From Flavobacterium anseongense (lineage in GTDB: Bacteria; Bacteroidota; Bacteroidia; Flavobacteriales; Flavobacteriaceae): 64,000 nucleotides of DNA. The notes under the pieces are model-generated. The model was not told the origin of the DNA and searched no databases. It saw only the letters and a program-made list of their open reading frames with translations. Below are positions 36,294 through 44,199 of this stretch, piece by piece. A program made the translations under genes and the position numbers. How positions within the stretch are numbered: position 1 is the first letter of the stretch; every line of letters starts with the position of its first letter. Location of the stretch: assembly GCF_021608185.1 (NCBI RefSeq), contig NZ_JAKIHN010000001.1:620001-684000 (forward strand). Direction: 5' to 3'.

Positions 36294-36761
36294 ATGGTAG
36301 AAATAGAACGTAAATTTTTAGTGCTTTCGAATGATTTTATAAATGAGGCTTTCGCCAAAAAAAGAATCGTTCAGGCGTATTTGAACTCTAATCCGGAGCG
36401 AACAGTTCGCATCAGAATTAAGGAAGACAAGGGGTTTTTGACCATCAAAGGAAAAGGAAACGAAACAGGCACAACGCGTTTGGAATGGGAAACTGAGATT
36501 CCGTTACAGGATGCAGAAAAGCTTTTGACTATTTGCGAAAGTGGCACTATTGATAAGATTCGCCACGAGGTAAAAGTGGGAAATCATATTTATGAAGTTG
36601 ATGTTTTCGTCGGCGAAAATGAAGGTTTGGTTGTTGCCGAAATCGAACTGCAATCTGAAGACGAAACTTTTGAAAAACCGAATTGGCTTGGTAAAGAAGT
36701 CACTAATGACGAACGGTTTTATAATGCTTATTTGAGTGTTAAACCTTTTAAAAATTGGTAA
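36294..36761 (+). CDS. CYTH domain protein (triphosphate tunnel metalloenzyme)
   Basis: The 155-residue protein starts with the diagnostic MVEIERKFLV (EXEXK-type motif). Tunnel-lining basic residues follow in RTVRIRIKED and FLTIKGKG, plus acidic EWETEIPL and EVDVFVGENEGLVVAEIEL. Bacterial CYTH proteins of this short type hydrolyse inorganic triphosphate or similar anions. Cyclase activity is less likely. The stop is immediately next to that of the convergent rlpA-like gene. Confidence 0.92.
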   Translation: MVEIERKFLVLSNDFINEAFAKKRIVQAYLNSNPERTVRIRIKEDKGFLTIKGKGNETGTTRLEWETEIPLQDAEKLLTICESGTIDKIRHEVKVGNHIYEVDVFVGENEGLVVAEIELQSEDETFEKPNWLGKEVTNDERFYNAYLSVKPFKNW

Positions 36762-37301
36762 TTATTTTGGTTGAATCACTTCTTCTATTGTCACTATTAC
36801 GACGCCTGAATTTTTGTTAGAAGTTATTTCCATAAATGCTCTTCTGCTTAAATCTATTTCACGTGCTTTTGAAAATGGCCCGCGGTCAGTAACCTCAACT
36901 ATTACGAATTTTCCATTGGCTTCGTTGGTTACTTTTACCTTTGTACCAAAAGGCAGTTTTTTGTGGGCTGCTGTGTATCCGTTATTGTCAAATTTTTTAC
37001 CGCTGGCAGTTCGTCTTCCGTGAAATCGGTTATGATAATAAGATGCATGTGCATTTTTCTTGATCAACTTTAACTTTGAATTAGCAAGATAAAAGTCTAA
37101 AGAATCGATTTCTAAGATTGTTTTAATTTTAGAAGTGTCAACTTTGAAAGCAGCGGCAACTTTTTCGGGCTCTTTAGCTTCAGTAACTTTGGCTGTTTTC
37201 GCTTTGCTTTTAGCTTTTTTGTGATACTTACTTTGGGCTGAAACACCTGTAAATAAAGAGGTAAACAGTACAAAAAACAGTATAAATATCTTATTATTCA
37301 T
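36762..37301 (-). CDS. RlpA-like septal ring lytic transglycosylase
   Basis: The 179-residue product has a signal peptide (cleaved about FTGVSAQ, residue 23), a Lys/Ala-rich linker and a C-terminal double-psi beta-barrel RlpA domain (about 85-175). The domain contains ASYYHNRFHGRRTASGKKF, AAHKKLPFGT, VTDRGPF and EIDLSRRAF. RlpA-type enzymes cleave naked glycan strands in the periplasm. The conserved Asp of the active site (VTDRGPF) is present. There is no SPOR domain. Confidence 0.9.
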   Translation of the reverse strand: MNNKIFILFFVLFTSLFTGVSAQSKYHKKAKSKAKTAKVTEAKEPEKVAAAFKVDTSKIKTILEIDSLDFYLANSKLKLIKKNAHASYYHNRFHGRRTASGKKFDNNGYTAAHKKLPFGTKVKVTNEANGKFVIVEVTDRGPFSKAREIDLSRRAFMEITSNKNSGVVIVTIEEVIQPK

Positions 37302-37347
37302 AAGTGGTATTTTAATTTGAGGGCTTCATTACAAAAAGTGTACCTTG

Positions 37348-37373
37348 ATAAAAAAAGTCCTTTTCAGGACTTT
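37348..37373 (-). terminator. intrinsic terminator of the 37386 membrane protein gene
   Basis: On the minus strand AAAGTCCT / AGGACTTT with a 4-nt loop, followed by seven T. Confidence 0.85.
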
Positions 37374-37385
37374 AAGTTTTGCTTT

Positions 37386-37808
37386 TTAAAACCACAACTT
37401 CCATGGAATTCGGCTTAAAATTAACAGCAATCCCAACCCGTAGAATATAAAAATGCTATTAAATTTTGCTTCACTGGTGGCTGCTTTTTTATGTTTTGAC
37501 CAACCAATAGTTATTAAAACAATCGCCAAAATATTTATTAGTGGATGTTCCAACCATGTCAATCTTACATCCGATTCTGCCATTTGTCCAATTGAAGCGG
37601 AGCCAAGCGGAGAAACAAAATATAGAATCAAACCGACTACTAATTGTATGTGTGTAGCAATAAGTCCAAACAACGCAATTTTTCGGTCTTTGGCAGTGAA
37701 TTCTTTTTTAGAGGTTTTTCCAAGAAATGAATTTACCACTGCAAAAACTAATAATAATAAAGCTAAATAAGCCCATCCAGAATGGAATTTTTGAACAAAA
37801 GTGTACAT
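37386..37808 (-). CDS. small four-helix membrane protein (cytochrome b-like)
   Basis: The 140-residue protein has four predicted transmembrane helices, starting about residues 11, 44, 85 and 118. His residues lie near the membrane faces (KFHSGWAY, ATHIQLVVG, WLEHPLINI, WSKHKKA), a pattern like small cytochrome b-type proteins, and related Flavobacterium genes are often labelled so. No haem motif can be proven. Transcribed alone, with its own terminator. Confidence 0.7.
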   Translation of the reverse strand: MYTFVQKFHSGWAYLALLLLVFAVVNSFLGKTSKKEFTAKDRKIALFGLIATHIQLVVGLILYFVSPLGSASIGQMAESDVRLTWLEHPLINILAIVLITIGWSKHKKAATSEAKFNSIFIFYGLGLLLILSRIPWKLWF

Positions 37809-37850
37809 CGTTTTATTTTTTAGAGTAACAAATATAACGAAAAAGGCATA

Positions 37851-37889
37851 AAAAAACGGTCTCGTTTTAAATAACGAGACCGTTTTTTT
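37851..37889. terminator. intrinsic terminator of pgi (symmetric)
   Basis: AAAAAACGGTCTCGTT and AACGAGACCGTTTTTTT form a stem of about 16 bp with T-runs on both strands, immediately after the pgi stop codon. Confidence 0.88.
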
Positions 37890-37894
37890 GATAA

Positions 37895-39538
37895 TTATTT
37901 GTTTTTCAGGAAATGCTTGAGTAAAAATTCTGTTGAACTATCGTGCTGTTTCACTTTTGAATCGTGTATTTCATCCAAAATAGAATTGGCTAATTGTTTT
38001 CCTAATTCAACGCCCCATTGATCATAACTAAAAATATTCCAAATAATTCCCTGAACAAATATTTTATGCTCATACAGCGCGATTAAAGAACCCAAAGTTT
38101 TTGGCGTGAGTTTTTCTATTAAAAAAGTATTCGTTGGTTTATTGCCCTTAAAAACCTTGAATGGAAGTAAGAATGCCGCTTTTTCTCCTGATATATTTTG
38201 TTTTTCAAATTCAGCTTTAACCTGTGCTTCGGTTTTACCGTTTAATAAGGCTTCGGTTTGTGCAAAAAAGTTAGACATCAACTTGTCGTGATGATCCTGG
38301 TTTCCGTAAAGTGGTTTTACAAATCCAATAAAATCAGTTGGAATTAATTTTGTCCCTTGGTGAATTAATTGGAAGAAAGCGTGTTGTGAATTGGTTCCCG
38401 GTTCACCCCAAATGATTGTTCCCGTTTGGTAATTTACCGGTTTGCCATCACGTCCAACACTTTTACCATTGCTTTCCATAATGCCTTGTTGCAAATATGG
38501 CGCAAGTTTTTGTAAATATTGAGTGTATGGAATTAATGCTTCGCTTTCAGCTCCAAAAAAATTGTTATACCAAATGCTAAGCAGTGCCAAAACAACCGGA
38601 ATATTTTCTTCGAAATCAGTCGTTTTAAAATGCTCGTCCATTTCGTTTGCGCCTTTAAGCAAGTCATCGAAATTGTCAAATCCGACTGCTAAACTGATAG
38701 ATAAACCAACAGCGCTCCAAAGTGAAAATCGTCCGCCAACCCAATCCCACATTGGGAAAATATTGTTTGGATTAATTCCGAAATCGGTAACTTTTTGAAT
38801 ATTGGTTGAAACCGCCACAAAGTGTTTGGCAACATCTTCCTGCTTGGCTGATTTTAAAAACCAAGTTCTGATCGTTTCTGAATTGGTTAAGGTTTCCTGC
38901 GTTGTAAATGTTTTAGAAACGATTACAAAAAGTGTGGTTTCGGGATTTAATTTTTTGATGATTTCATTCACATGATCACCATCAACATTCGAAACAAAAT
39001 GAACATTCAGATGGTTTTTATAGAATTGCAACGCTTCAACAACCATTGCCGGGCCAAGATCTGAACCGCCAATTCCAATGTTTACAACATCTGTAAAAGC
39101 TTTTCCGGTATATCCTTTTCTTGTCCCTGAAATAACTTCGTTACTGAAGTCTTTTATTTTATTTTTTACCTGATAAACTTCAGGCAATACATTTTCTCCA
39201 TCAACTAAAACCGTTGCATTTTGTGGAGCACGTAATGCTGTGTGAAGCACGGCTCTGTTTTCGGTTTGATTGATATTTTCTCCTGAAAAATAGCTGTCGA
39301 TTGCTACTTTTAAGTTTACTTCTTTGGCTAAATCCTGAAGTAAAGTCAGCGTTTCATGATTGATTATATTTTTAGAATAATCAACTAGGAAATCATTCCA
39401 TTGGATGTGAAATTTTTCCGCTCTTGATTTATCATTTGCAAACATTTCCGTCATGGAAATATGCTTCATTTGAGCGTAATGCTGATTGAGTTTTTCCCAA
39501 GCCTTTGTGGTGGTCGGATTTATATTTGGTAAAGCCAT
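37895..39538 (-). CDS. pgi: glucose-6-phosphate isomerase
   Basis: The 547-residue glycolytic enzyme interconverts glucose 6-phosphate and fructose 6-phosphate. Family blocks are [63 protein letters not shown] and the C-terminal [13 protein letters not shown] with catalytic Lys. The start at 39538 ([11 protein letters not shown]) is chosen because the promoter box (39557-39564) overlaps the in-frame ATG at 39559. Confidence 0.96.
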   Translation of the reverse strand: MALPNINPTTTKAWEKLNQHYAQMKHISMTEMFANDKSRAEKFHIQWNDFLVDYSKNIINHETLTLLQDLAKEVNLKVAIDSYFSGENINQTENRAVLHTALRAPQNATVLVDGENVLPEVYQVKNKIKDFSNEVISGTRKGYTGKAFTDVVNIGIGGSDLGPAMVVEALQFYKNHLNVHFVSNVDGDHVNEIIKKLNPETTLFVIVSKTFTTQETLTNSETIRTWFLKSAKQEDVAKHFVAVSTNIQKVTDFGINPNNIFPMWDWVGGRFSLWSAVGLSISLAVGFDNFDDLLKGANEMDEHFKTTDFEENIPVVLALLSIWYNNFFGAESEALIPYTQYLQKLAPYLQQGIMESNGKSVGRDGKPVNYQTGTIIWGEPGTNSQHAFFQLIHQGTKLIPTDFIGFVKPLYGNQDHHDKLMSNFFAQTEALLNGKTEAQVKAEFEKQNISGEKAAFLLPFKVFKGNKPTNTFLIEKLTPKTLGSLIALYEHKIFVQGIIWNIFSYDQWGVELGKQLANSILDEIHDSKVKQHDSSTEFLLKHFLKNK

Positions 39539-39556
39539 TTTATTGATTTTGAATGA

Positions 39557-39564
39557 CAAATTTA
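39557..39564 (-). promoter_or_regulatory. -7 box (TAAATTTG) of pgi
   Basis: On the minus strand TAAATTTG, 18 nt before the chosen pgi start. No clear -33 element. Confidence 0.5.
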
Positions 39565-39622
39565 CAAATATGATTGGTATAAAATTTAGGAATCTTTTAC
39601 GCTAACGTTGTAGTTGAGAAAA

Positions 39623-40858
39623 TTATTTTTTGGAAGCCTCAGAAATACTATCCAATTCTCTTTTTAGCGGATTCATGTATTCCATATATTTTTGTTTATA
39701 CTTTGAATCCATTGCTGTAGATGTTGGCAATTTCAATCGTAAAGCGTCAACCTGCACACCATTTTTCCAAAAACGATAGCAAACGTGTGGTCCGGTTGCT
39801 AAACCTGTGCTTCCAACTTTACCTATAACCTGACCTTGTGTTACTCTTTGACCGCGTCTGACCAATATTTTTGACATGTGTAAATATTGCGTTGAATAGG
39901 TTCTGTCGTGTTTTACCTTGACAAAATTTCCGTTACCAGTAGTATAACCTGCCTGCTCAACAAACCCTGCAGCTGTTGACATAATCGGCGTTCCTGTTGG
40001 TGCTGCATAATCTGTTCCGTTGTGCGCTTTCCATCTTTTTTGAACAGGATGAAATCTGTTTTTAGTATATCTTGAAGTGATATTTATGAATTTTAATGGT
40101 GCTTTTAGGAAAAAGTTTTTCAATGTTTTTCCTTCTTCATCGAAGTATTGCTGCTTTTTGGTATTGGCATCCGGAGCAAAAGGGAAAGCATATACTTTCT
40201 TTCCTTTGTATTCAAAAAAGGATGCTTTTAAACTATCAACGCCGTCATAAATTGTATCATTGATGTATCGTTCGGTAAACTTTAAGGCAAACTTATCTCC
40301 TTTTTTTAATTTGAAAAAGTCAATCGACCAGGCATAAATTTTAGCTATTCTTGTGGCCAGTGCGGGATCAACTTTTAGATTTTGAAGTGTTTCAGAAAGC
40401 GAACCATTTAATGCTCCTGCAATGGTTCGGGTTTTAAACATTAATGGCTTTGCTTTTTTATGAACGACTATTGAATCTCTGAAATCAATCACATAGAAAT
40501 TCAATTTGTCCGGTTGGTATATAAAAACCTGAATTTTGTTGGTTCTGTCTTTACTTCTTAAAATAGTAAATGGTTTTCCTTTTCGGATGCTTCTAACGTC
40601 GAAAGTGTCTTTTACTTTGGCGACAATATCGTAAACTTCTCTTCCGTTAAGGTTTTGTTTTTCTAATAGACTCCCAAAAGTATCACCTGATTTTATAGTA
40701 TCGTTAACGATATTAAAATCATGAATATTGAATCCGAACTCGACCAATTTTGGTTTGGCTTTCGGAACAATAACTTCTTCTTCTTTGGCTTGATTACATG
40801 AGATTATGACTGTTGAGAGAAGAAAAACGACAACTACTTTTTGGAAAACTTTTAACAT
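39623..40858 (-). CDS. M23 family (LytM-type) peptidase lipoprotein, atypical metal site
   Basis: The 411-residue product has a lipobox (VIISC, Cys21) and an N-terminal domain with a SGDTFGSLLEKQNL block resembling the OapA/LysM-like module of other cell-wall M23 proteases. A C-terminal LytM domain follows (AHNGTDYAAPTGTPI, YLHMSKI, GQVIGKVGSTG). In the last metal motif the usual H-x-H is GPHVCYRF: the second His, normally a zinc ligand, is Cys. Whether zinc is bound is open. It is the last gene of a DUF3108-TDO-M23 operon, 6 nt after TDO. Confidence 0.9.
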   Translation of the reverse strand: MLKVFQKVVVVFLLSTVIISCNQAKEEEVIVPKAKPKLVEFGFNIHDFNIVNDTIKSGDTFGSLLEKQNLNGREVYDIVAKVKDTFDVRSIRKGKPFTILRSKDRTNKIQVFIYQPDKLNFYVIDFRDSIVVHKKAKPLMFKTRTIAGALNGSLSETLQNLKVDPALATRIAKIYAWSIDFFKLKKGDKFALKFTERYINDTIYDGVDSLKASFFEYKGKKVYAFPFAPDANTKKQQYFDEEGKTLKNFFLKAPLKFINITSRYTKNRFHPVQKRWKAHNGTDYAAPTGTPIMSTAAGFVEQAGYTTGNGNFVKVKHDRTYSTQYLHMSKILVRRGQRVTQGQVIGKVGSTGLATGPHVCYRFWKNGVQVDALRLKLPTSTAMDSKYKQKYMEYMNPLKRELDSISEASKK

Positions 40859-40864
40859 ATGCTT

Positions 40865-41800
40865 TTATACTCCTTCGCCCCAGTTTTTTAATTCTTCTTC
40901 GCTCCACAATTCAGGGAAAAATATTCTGCGTTGGTATTTTGGATGCATGTATTTTTTCCAATCGCTTCCTCCTGTTGCTTCGCCAGAACCTTTTCCGCTG
41001 TCGATATATTTTTTGGCAGCATTCAAATGCCCCATTACCCATGTAACATTAGTTGTGTAGTCATAATGGCGCATCGCTTTTACTAGTTCTGCATTTTTTT
41101 GATCCGCTTCGGGCAATTGTTTGAATTTTTGCCAGATGTTAATCGTGTTGTATTCCTCCATGAAGCGAAGAAACTCTTCACGATATTTCCTTTCGAATTC
41201 TAAAATTAGATATGATTTTTCTCCAGTTGCATGGTCTTTGCCTGCAGCTTGCCAATACAAATGTTCGAGTGCGTGCGAATAAGGTGTATTGCGGTCTATG
41301 TTGGCTCTGAATCGATAGTCAATCAGGTTAATTAAATCGGTTGAAGCGAATTCTATAAATCGGTATTGTGCGCTTTGGAATCCGCTTGCCGGAGTTAGTG
41401 TGTTTCTGAATTTCATGTATTGTTCTACTTCCATTCCGTCTCCCATGATGTCGAAAGAAGTCGTCAACATATCAAAATAGCGGCTGATTCGTCTAAGTTT
41501 TTCAGTAAAGAAATCGGTTTTTGGTTTATCGGTATGACACAGTTGATTGATTTCCCAAAGTATCATTTTGAACAATAATTCATTGACCTGATGATACATA
41601 ATAAAAACCATTTCGTCAGGAAGAACGGTTCTTTGTATTTGCAAATTCAGTAACGCATCCGTTTGGATATAATCCCAATAAGTTATTGGTTTTGACCAAA
41701 GCAAACCTTCAAGATGGGTTTCGGTTTTTTGATTTATAGCATCAAATTTTTGTTCTAATGCTTCTAATAGTGCTTCTGAATTTGTTTTAGTGTTCATCAA
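40865..41800 (-). CDS. tryptophan 2,3-dioxygenase family protein
   Basis: The 311-residue haem enzyme opens the indole ring of tryptophan to N-formylkynurenine. Motifs are TYWDYIQTDALLNLQ, EMVFIMYHQVNELLFKMIL (distal and substrate-binding His), SGFQSAQYRFIEF, an axial His candidate in VTWVMGHLNAAKKY and the C-terminal GEATGGSDWKKYM. It lies directly between DUF3108 (adjacent, no gap) and M23 genes. Kynurenine formamidase or kynureninase genes are not visible in this window. Confidence 0.93.
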   Translation of the reverse strand: MMNTKTNSEALLEALEQKFDAINQKTETHLEGLLWSKPITYWDYIQTDALLNLQIQRTVLPDEMVFIMYHQVNELLFKMILWEINQLCHTDKPKTDFFTEKLRRISRYFDMLTTSFDIMGDGMEVEQYMKFRNTLTPASGFQSAQYRFIEFASTDLINLIDYRFRANIDRNTPYSHALEHLYWQAAGKDHATGEKSYLILEFERKYREEFLRFMEEYNTINIWQKFKQLPEADQKNAELVKAMRHYDYTTNVTWVMGHLNAAKKYIDSGKGSGEATGGSDWKKYMHPKYQRRIFFPELWSEEELKNWGEGV

Positions 41801-42574
41801 TTATTTTAATTTAACCATAAATGGATTTTTTAATCCTTTATAACTGTCCAAATCGGCTTTTATGGATCCAACTGCTAAGCTGGCTTTTATTCTCAACGGA
41901 ATTTTGTTTTCATCATCTGAAATCCAAACCGTAAGACTTTCTTCCTCTTTGAAGACTCTTCCCGACTGCACAATTGGTCTAAACATCATTGTTGAGGCGG
42001 TTCCAAATTTAGTTTTTAAATTTTCCCTGCCTATAAATTTTAACTTAAACTTAAATATTTCATCATCAAAAAACATATCTACTACAATCGATTCTCCAAC
42101 TTTGAGTTTATCAATGTTTGGATGGTTTCTTAAAAAATAAAAAGTTGAAATTATATCCTGAACATTCTCGGTAACAGAAATCGTTTTTTCTGTTTTGTTT
42201 TTATAATCTTTTACTAAGACCTTATTGGCATCTTGATTAAAAAATCCTTCCTGATTTTTAGTGTAACCTCCCTCGTCAATTTTTCTAACAAATTGAAAAG
42301 GTTTGTTTGTAACTTTATCAAAATAACTTTCATAGTTATCATCTACCTTAAAGAAAAAACGTGACATTCCGACTGTATATCCTTTGCCTATGGCATGATA
42401 TATTTTTTTATTCCCTTTGAGAGCTTCTTTTACTTCGAGAGTAGCATAGCCTGCATTTACAAATCCGTAATGGATTCTAAACTTAAACCATTCCCCTGAA
42501 TCATAGGCGTCGGGTTTTTGAGTATCGAAACTTACAGTTATAAAAACCAATAATAATAGAAAATACTTTTTCAT
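41801..42574 (-). CDS. DUF3108 domain-containing exported protein
   Basis: The 257-residue protein has a short signal peptide (about residues 1-16) and a beta-rich DUF3108 body: RIHYGFVNAGYATLEV near the start, VDDNYESYFD, QDIISTFYFLRNHP and a C-terminal VWISDDENKIPLRIK. DUF3108 proteins of Gram-negative bacteria are periplasmic and of unknown function. The first gene of the DUF3108-TDO-M23 transcript, with a strong promoter at 42615-42645. Confidence 0.88.
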   Translation of the reverse strand: MKKYFLLLLVFITVSFDTQKPDAYDSGEWFKFRIHYGFVNAGYATLEVKEALKGNKKIYHAIGKGYTVGMSRFFFKVDDNYESYFDKVTNKPFQFVRKIDEGGYTKNQEGFFNQDANKVLVKDYKNKTEKTISVTENVQDIISTFYFLRNHPNIDKLKVGESIVVDMFFDDEIFKFKLKFIGRENLKTKFGTASTMMFRPIVQSGRVFKEEESLTVWISDDENKIPLRIKASLAVGSIKADLDSYKGLKNPFMVKLK

Positions 42575-42614
42575 GTTTGGGGTTATTTTTATACTGCAAT
42601 TGCAATTTCTGTTC

Positions 42615-42645
42615 CAAATGTATTAAAACAAAAAAACCCAATCAA
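42615..42645 (-). promoter_or_regulatory. DUF3108-TDO-M23 operon promoter (TTG-N20-TACATTTG)
   Basis: On the minus strand TTG (42645-42643), 20 nt, TACATTTG (42622-42615), 40 nt before the ATG. The -33 element overlaps the terminator stem of small RNA C, so the two units are packed end to end. Confidence 0.72.
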
Positions 42646-42743
42646 ATTAATGACTGAGTTTTTATGCTATTAACCAACCAAAAAACTATAAATTATGAAA
42701 ATTTATCCAAAAATTAGAGGAAACCACTCCCCGTTTTTTTGAT
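42626..42743 (-). ncRNA. putative small RNA C
   Basis: On the minus strand, from about 42743: GGGGA/UUCCUC hairpin, a 7-bp AUAAAUU/AAUUUAU hairpin, then ATAG, seven bases, GTTGGTTAA, and a 12-bp terminator stem whose G-U pairs (plus-strand C-A) fix the strand, ending TTTTTTTGTTTT. Length is about 118 nt. There is no significant reading frame. A full-consensus promoter precedes it (42748-42779). The ATAG-N5-7-GTWGGTTAA segment is shared with units A and B at 25 kb. I take the three as members of one small-RNA family. Confidence 0.55.
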
Positions 42744-42747
42744 GGTG

Positions 42748-42779
42748 CAAATGTAATTAAAACTATTGCATAATTACAA
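42748..42779 (-). promoter_or_regulatory. promoter of small RNA C (TTG-N21-TACATTTG)
   Basis: On the minus strand TTG (42779-42777), 21 nt, TACATTTG (42755-42748). It does not serve a protein gene directly: the next one has its own promoter. Confidence 0.7.
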
Positions 42780-42865
42780 GTGTTTTTTTAACTTTAACAA
42801 TTAATTAATAAAGAATAGTCTTTTTTGTGGTTATTTTTTAAATAATATTCAAAGAAAATAATCTT

Positions 42866-44029
42866 TTACAAAGTCCCTCTCAACATTTGTTCTCTTTCGA
42901 TAGATTCGAATAACGCTTTGAAGTTTCCGGCACCGAAACCTCTGGCTCCCATTCTTTGAATGATTTCGAAAAACAATGTTGGTCTGTCTTCTATAGGTTT
43001 GGTAAATATTTGTAACAGATAACCTTCTTCATCGGCGTCAATCATGATTCCCAATTTTTGAAGTTCATTGATGTCTTCTTTGAATTTATCCATATGGTCT
43101 TTTAATCTTTCGGGAATGGCATCATAATATGCTTGTGGCGGTGTGCTTAAGAATTCGATACCTCTTGAACGCATATCGGCTACGGTTTTTAAGATATCAT
43201 CAGTAGCAACAGCAATGTGTTGAACACCTTCATCCTCATAGAAATCTAAATATTCTTCTATTTGAGAACGTTTTTTACCGTTTGCAGGCTCATTGATAGG
43301 AAATTTAATTCTTCCATTTCCATTCGACATTACTTTAGACATTAGAGCAGAATACTCTGTCGTGATTTGTTTGTCATCAAAAGAAAGAAAGTTTACGAAT
43401 CCCATGACATCTTCAAACCATTTTACCGCTTCATTCATTCTGTTCCAACCTGTATTTCCAACCATATGGTCGATAAATTTCAATCCAACAGGCGCCGGAT
43501 TGTAGTCAGATTTCCATTCGCTGTATCCGGGTAAAAAGATTCCGTTATAATTTTTACGTTCAACAAAAACAAAAACGGTTTCCCCATAAGCACCATAGAT
43601 ACCTGCGCGAACTACTTCTCCATTTTCATCTTTTTCAACAACAGGTTCAAAATAAGGTTTAGCTCCGCGGTTTGTAGTTTCTTCAAAAGATTTGCGCGCG
43701 TCTTCTACCCAAAGAGCAATAACTTTAACGCCATCACCATGTTTTTTAACGTGTTCACCTATTGGAGAGTTGCTGTTTAAAGCTGTTGTCAATACCAAAC
43801 GAATTTTATCTTGTTTTAATACATAAGACGCTCTGTCTTTTATTCCTGTTTCTAATCCGGCATACGCCAATGATTGAAATCCGAAAGCTGTTTTGTAAAA
43901 GTGTGCTGCCTGTTTTGCGTTGCCAACGTAAAATTCGACATAATCTGTTCCTAAAAGCGGAAGGAAATCCTGTGCGCCTTCGAATATTTTTTCCAGTCCG
44001 TATTCTACGGATTTTATTTCTTTACTCAT
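42866..44029 (-). CDS. hppD: 4-hydroxyphenylpyruvate dioxygenase
   Basis: The 387-residue non-haem iron enzyme converts 4-hydroxyphenylpyruvate to homogentisate in tyrosine breakdown. It has two VOC-fold domains. Iron ligands appear as His in LKFIDHMVGN, His in EGVQHIAVAT and Glu in RPTLFFEIIQR. It shares strand and a 171-nt spacer with homogentisate dioxygenase upstream; the spacer contains repeat copy 3. Confidence 0.95.
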   Translation of the reverse strand: MSKEIKSVEYGLEKIFEGAQDFLPLLGTDYVEFYVGNAKQAAHFYKTAFGFQSLAYAGLETGIKDRASYVLKQDKIRLVLTTALNSNSPIGEHVKKHGDGVKVIALWVEDARKSFEETTNRGAKPYFEPVVEKDENGEVVRAGIYGAYGETVFVFVERKNYNGIFLPGYSEWKSDYNPAPVGLKFIDHMVGNTGWNRMNEAVKWFEDVMGFVNFLSFDDKQITTEYSALMSKVMSNGNGRIKFPINEPANGKKRSQIEEYLDFYEDEGVQHIAVATDDILKTVADMRSRGIEFLSTPPQAYYDAIPERLKDHMDKFKEDINELQKLGIMIDADEEGYLLQIFTKPIEDRPTLFFEIIQRMGARGFGAGNFKALFESIEREQMLRGTL

Positions 44030-44097
44030 TGTGTTAATTTGTTAATTCGGTTATTTGGTTATTTGATAATCCGAATGTTGTTGTTAGTTTTAACTTC

Positions 44098-44173
44098 TAG
44101 CCCTGATGGTAGCGGCATCCTTTTTTGTTTTTCAAAAACAAAAAAGATATAGCGGACAGCAGGAAATAGCTCC
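44098..44173. repeat. dispersed hairpin repeat, copy 3
   Basis: TAGCCCTGATGG, AGCGGCATCC, TTTTTTGTTTTT / AAAAACAAAAAA arms, GATATAGCGGACAGC, GGAAATAGCTCC. Right after it a CTTCGACAAGCTTAGGATGACA fragment is found, a relative of the sequence lodged in copy 1. Confidence 0.82.
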
Positions 44174-44199
44174 TTCCTTCGACAAGCTTAGGATGACAT

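Noticed and set aside
42695-42742. 15-codon plus-strand ORF (MKIYPKIRGNHSPFF) inside small RNA C
   Set aside because: Very short, no promoter on that strand, no recognisable similarity, and stem wobble pairs point to transcription of the opposite strand.
42780-42865. Possible terminator for hppD
   Set aside because: Only AU-rich partial pairing (CTTTA/TTAAAG) without a GC stem; not supported.
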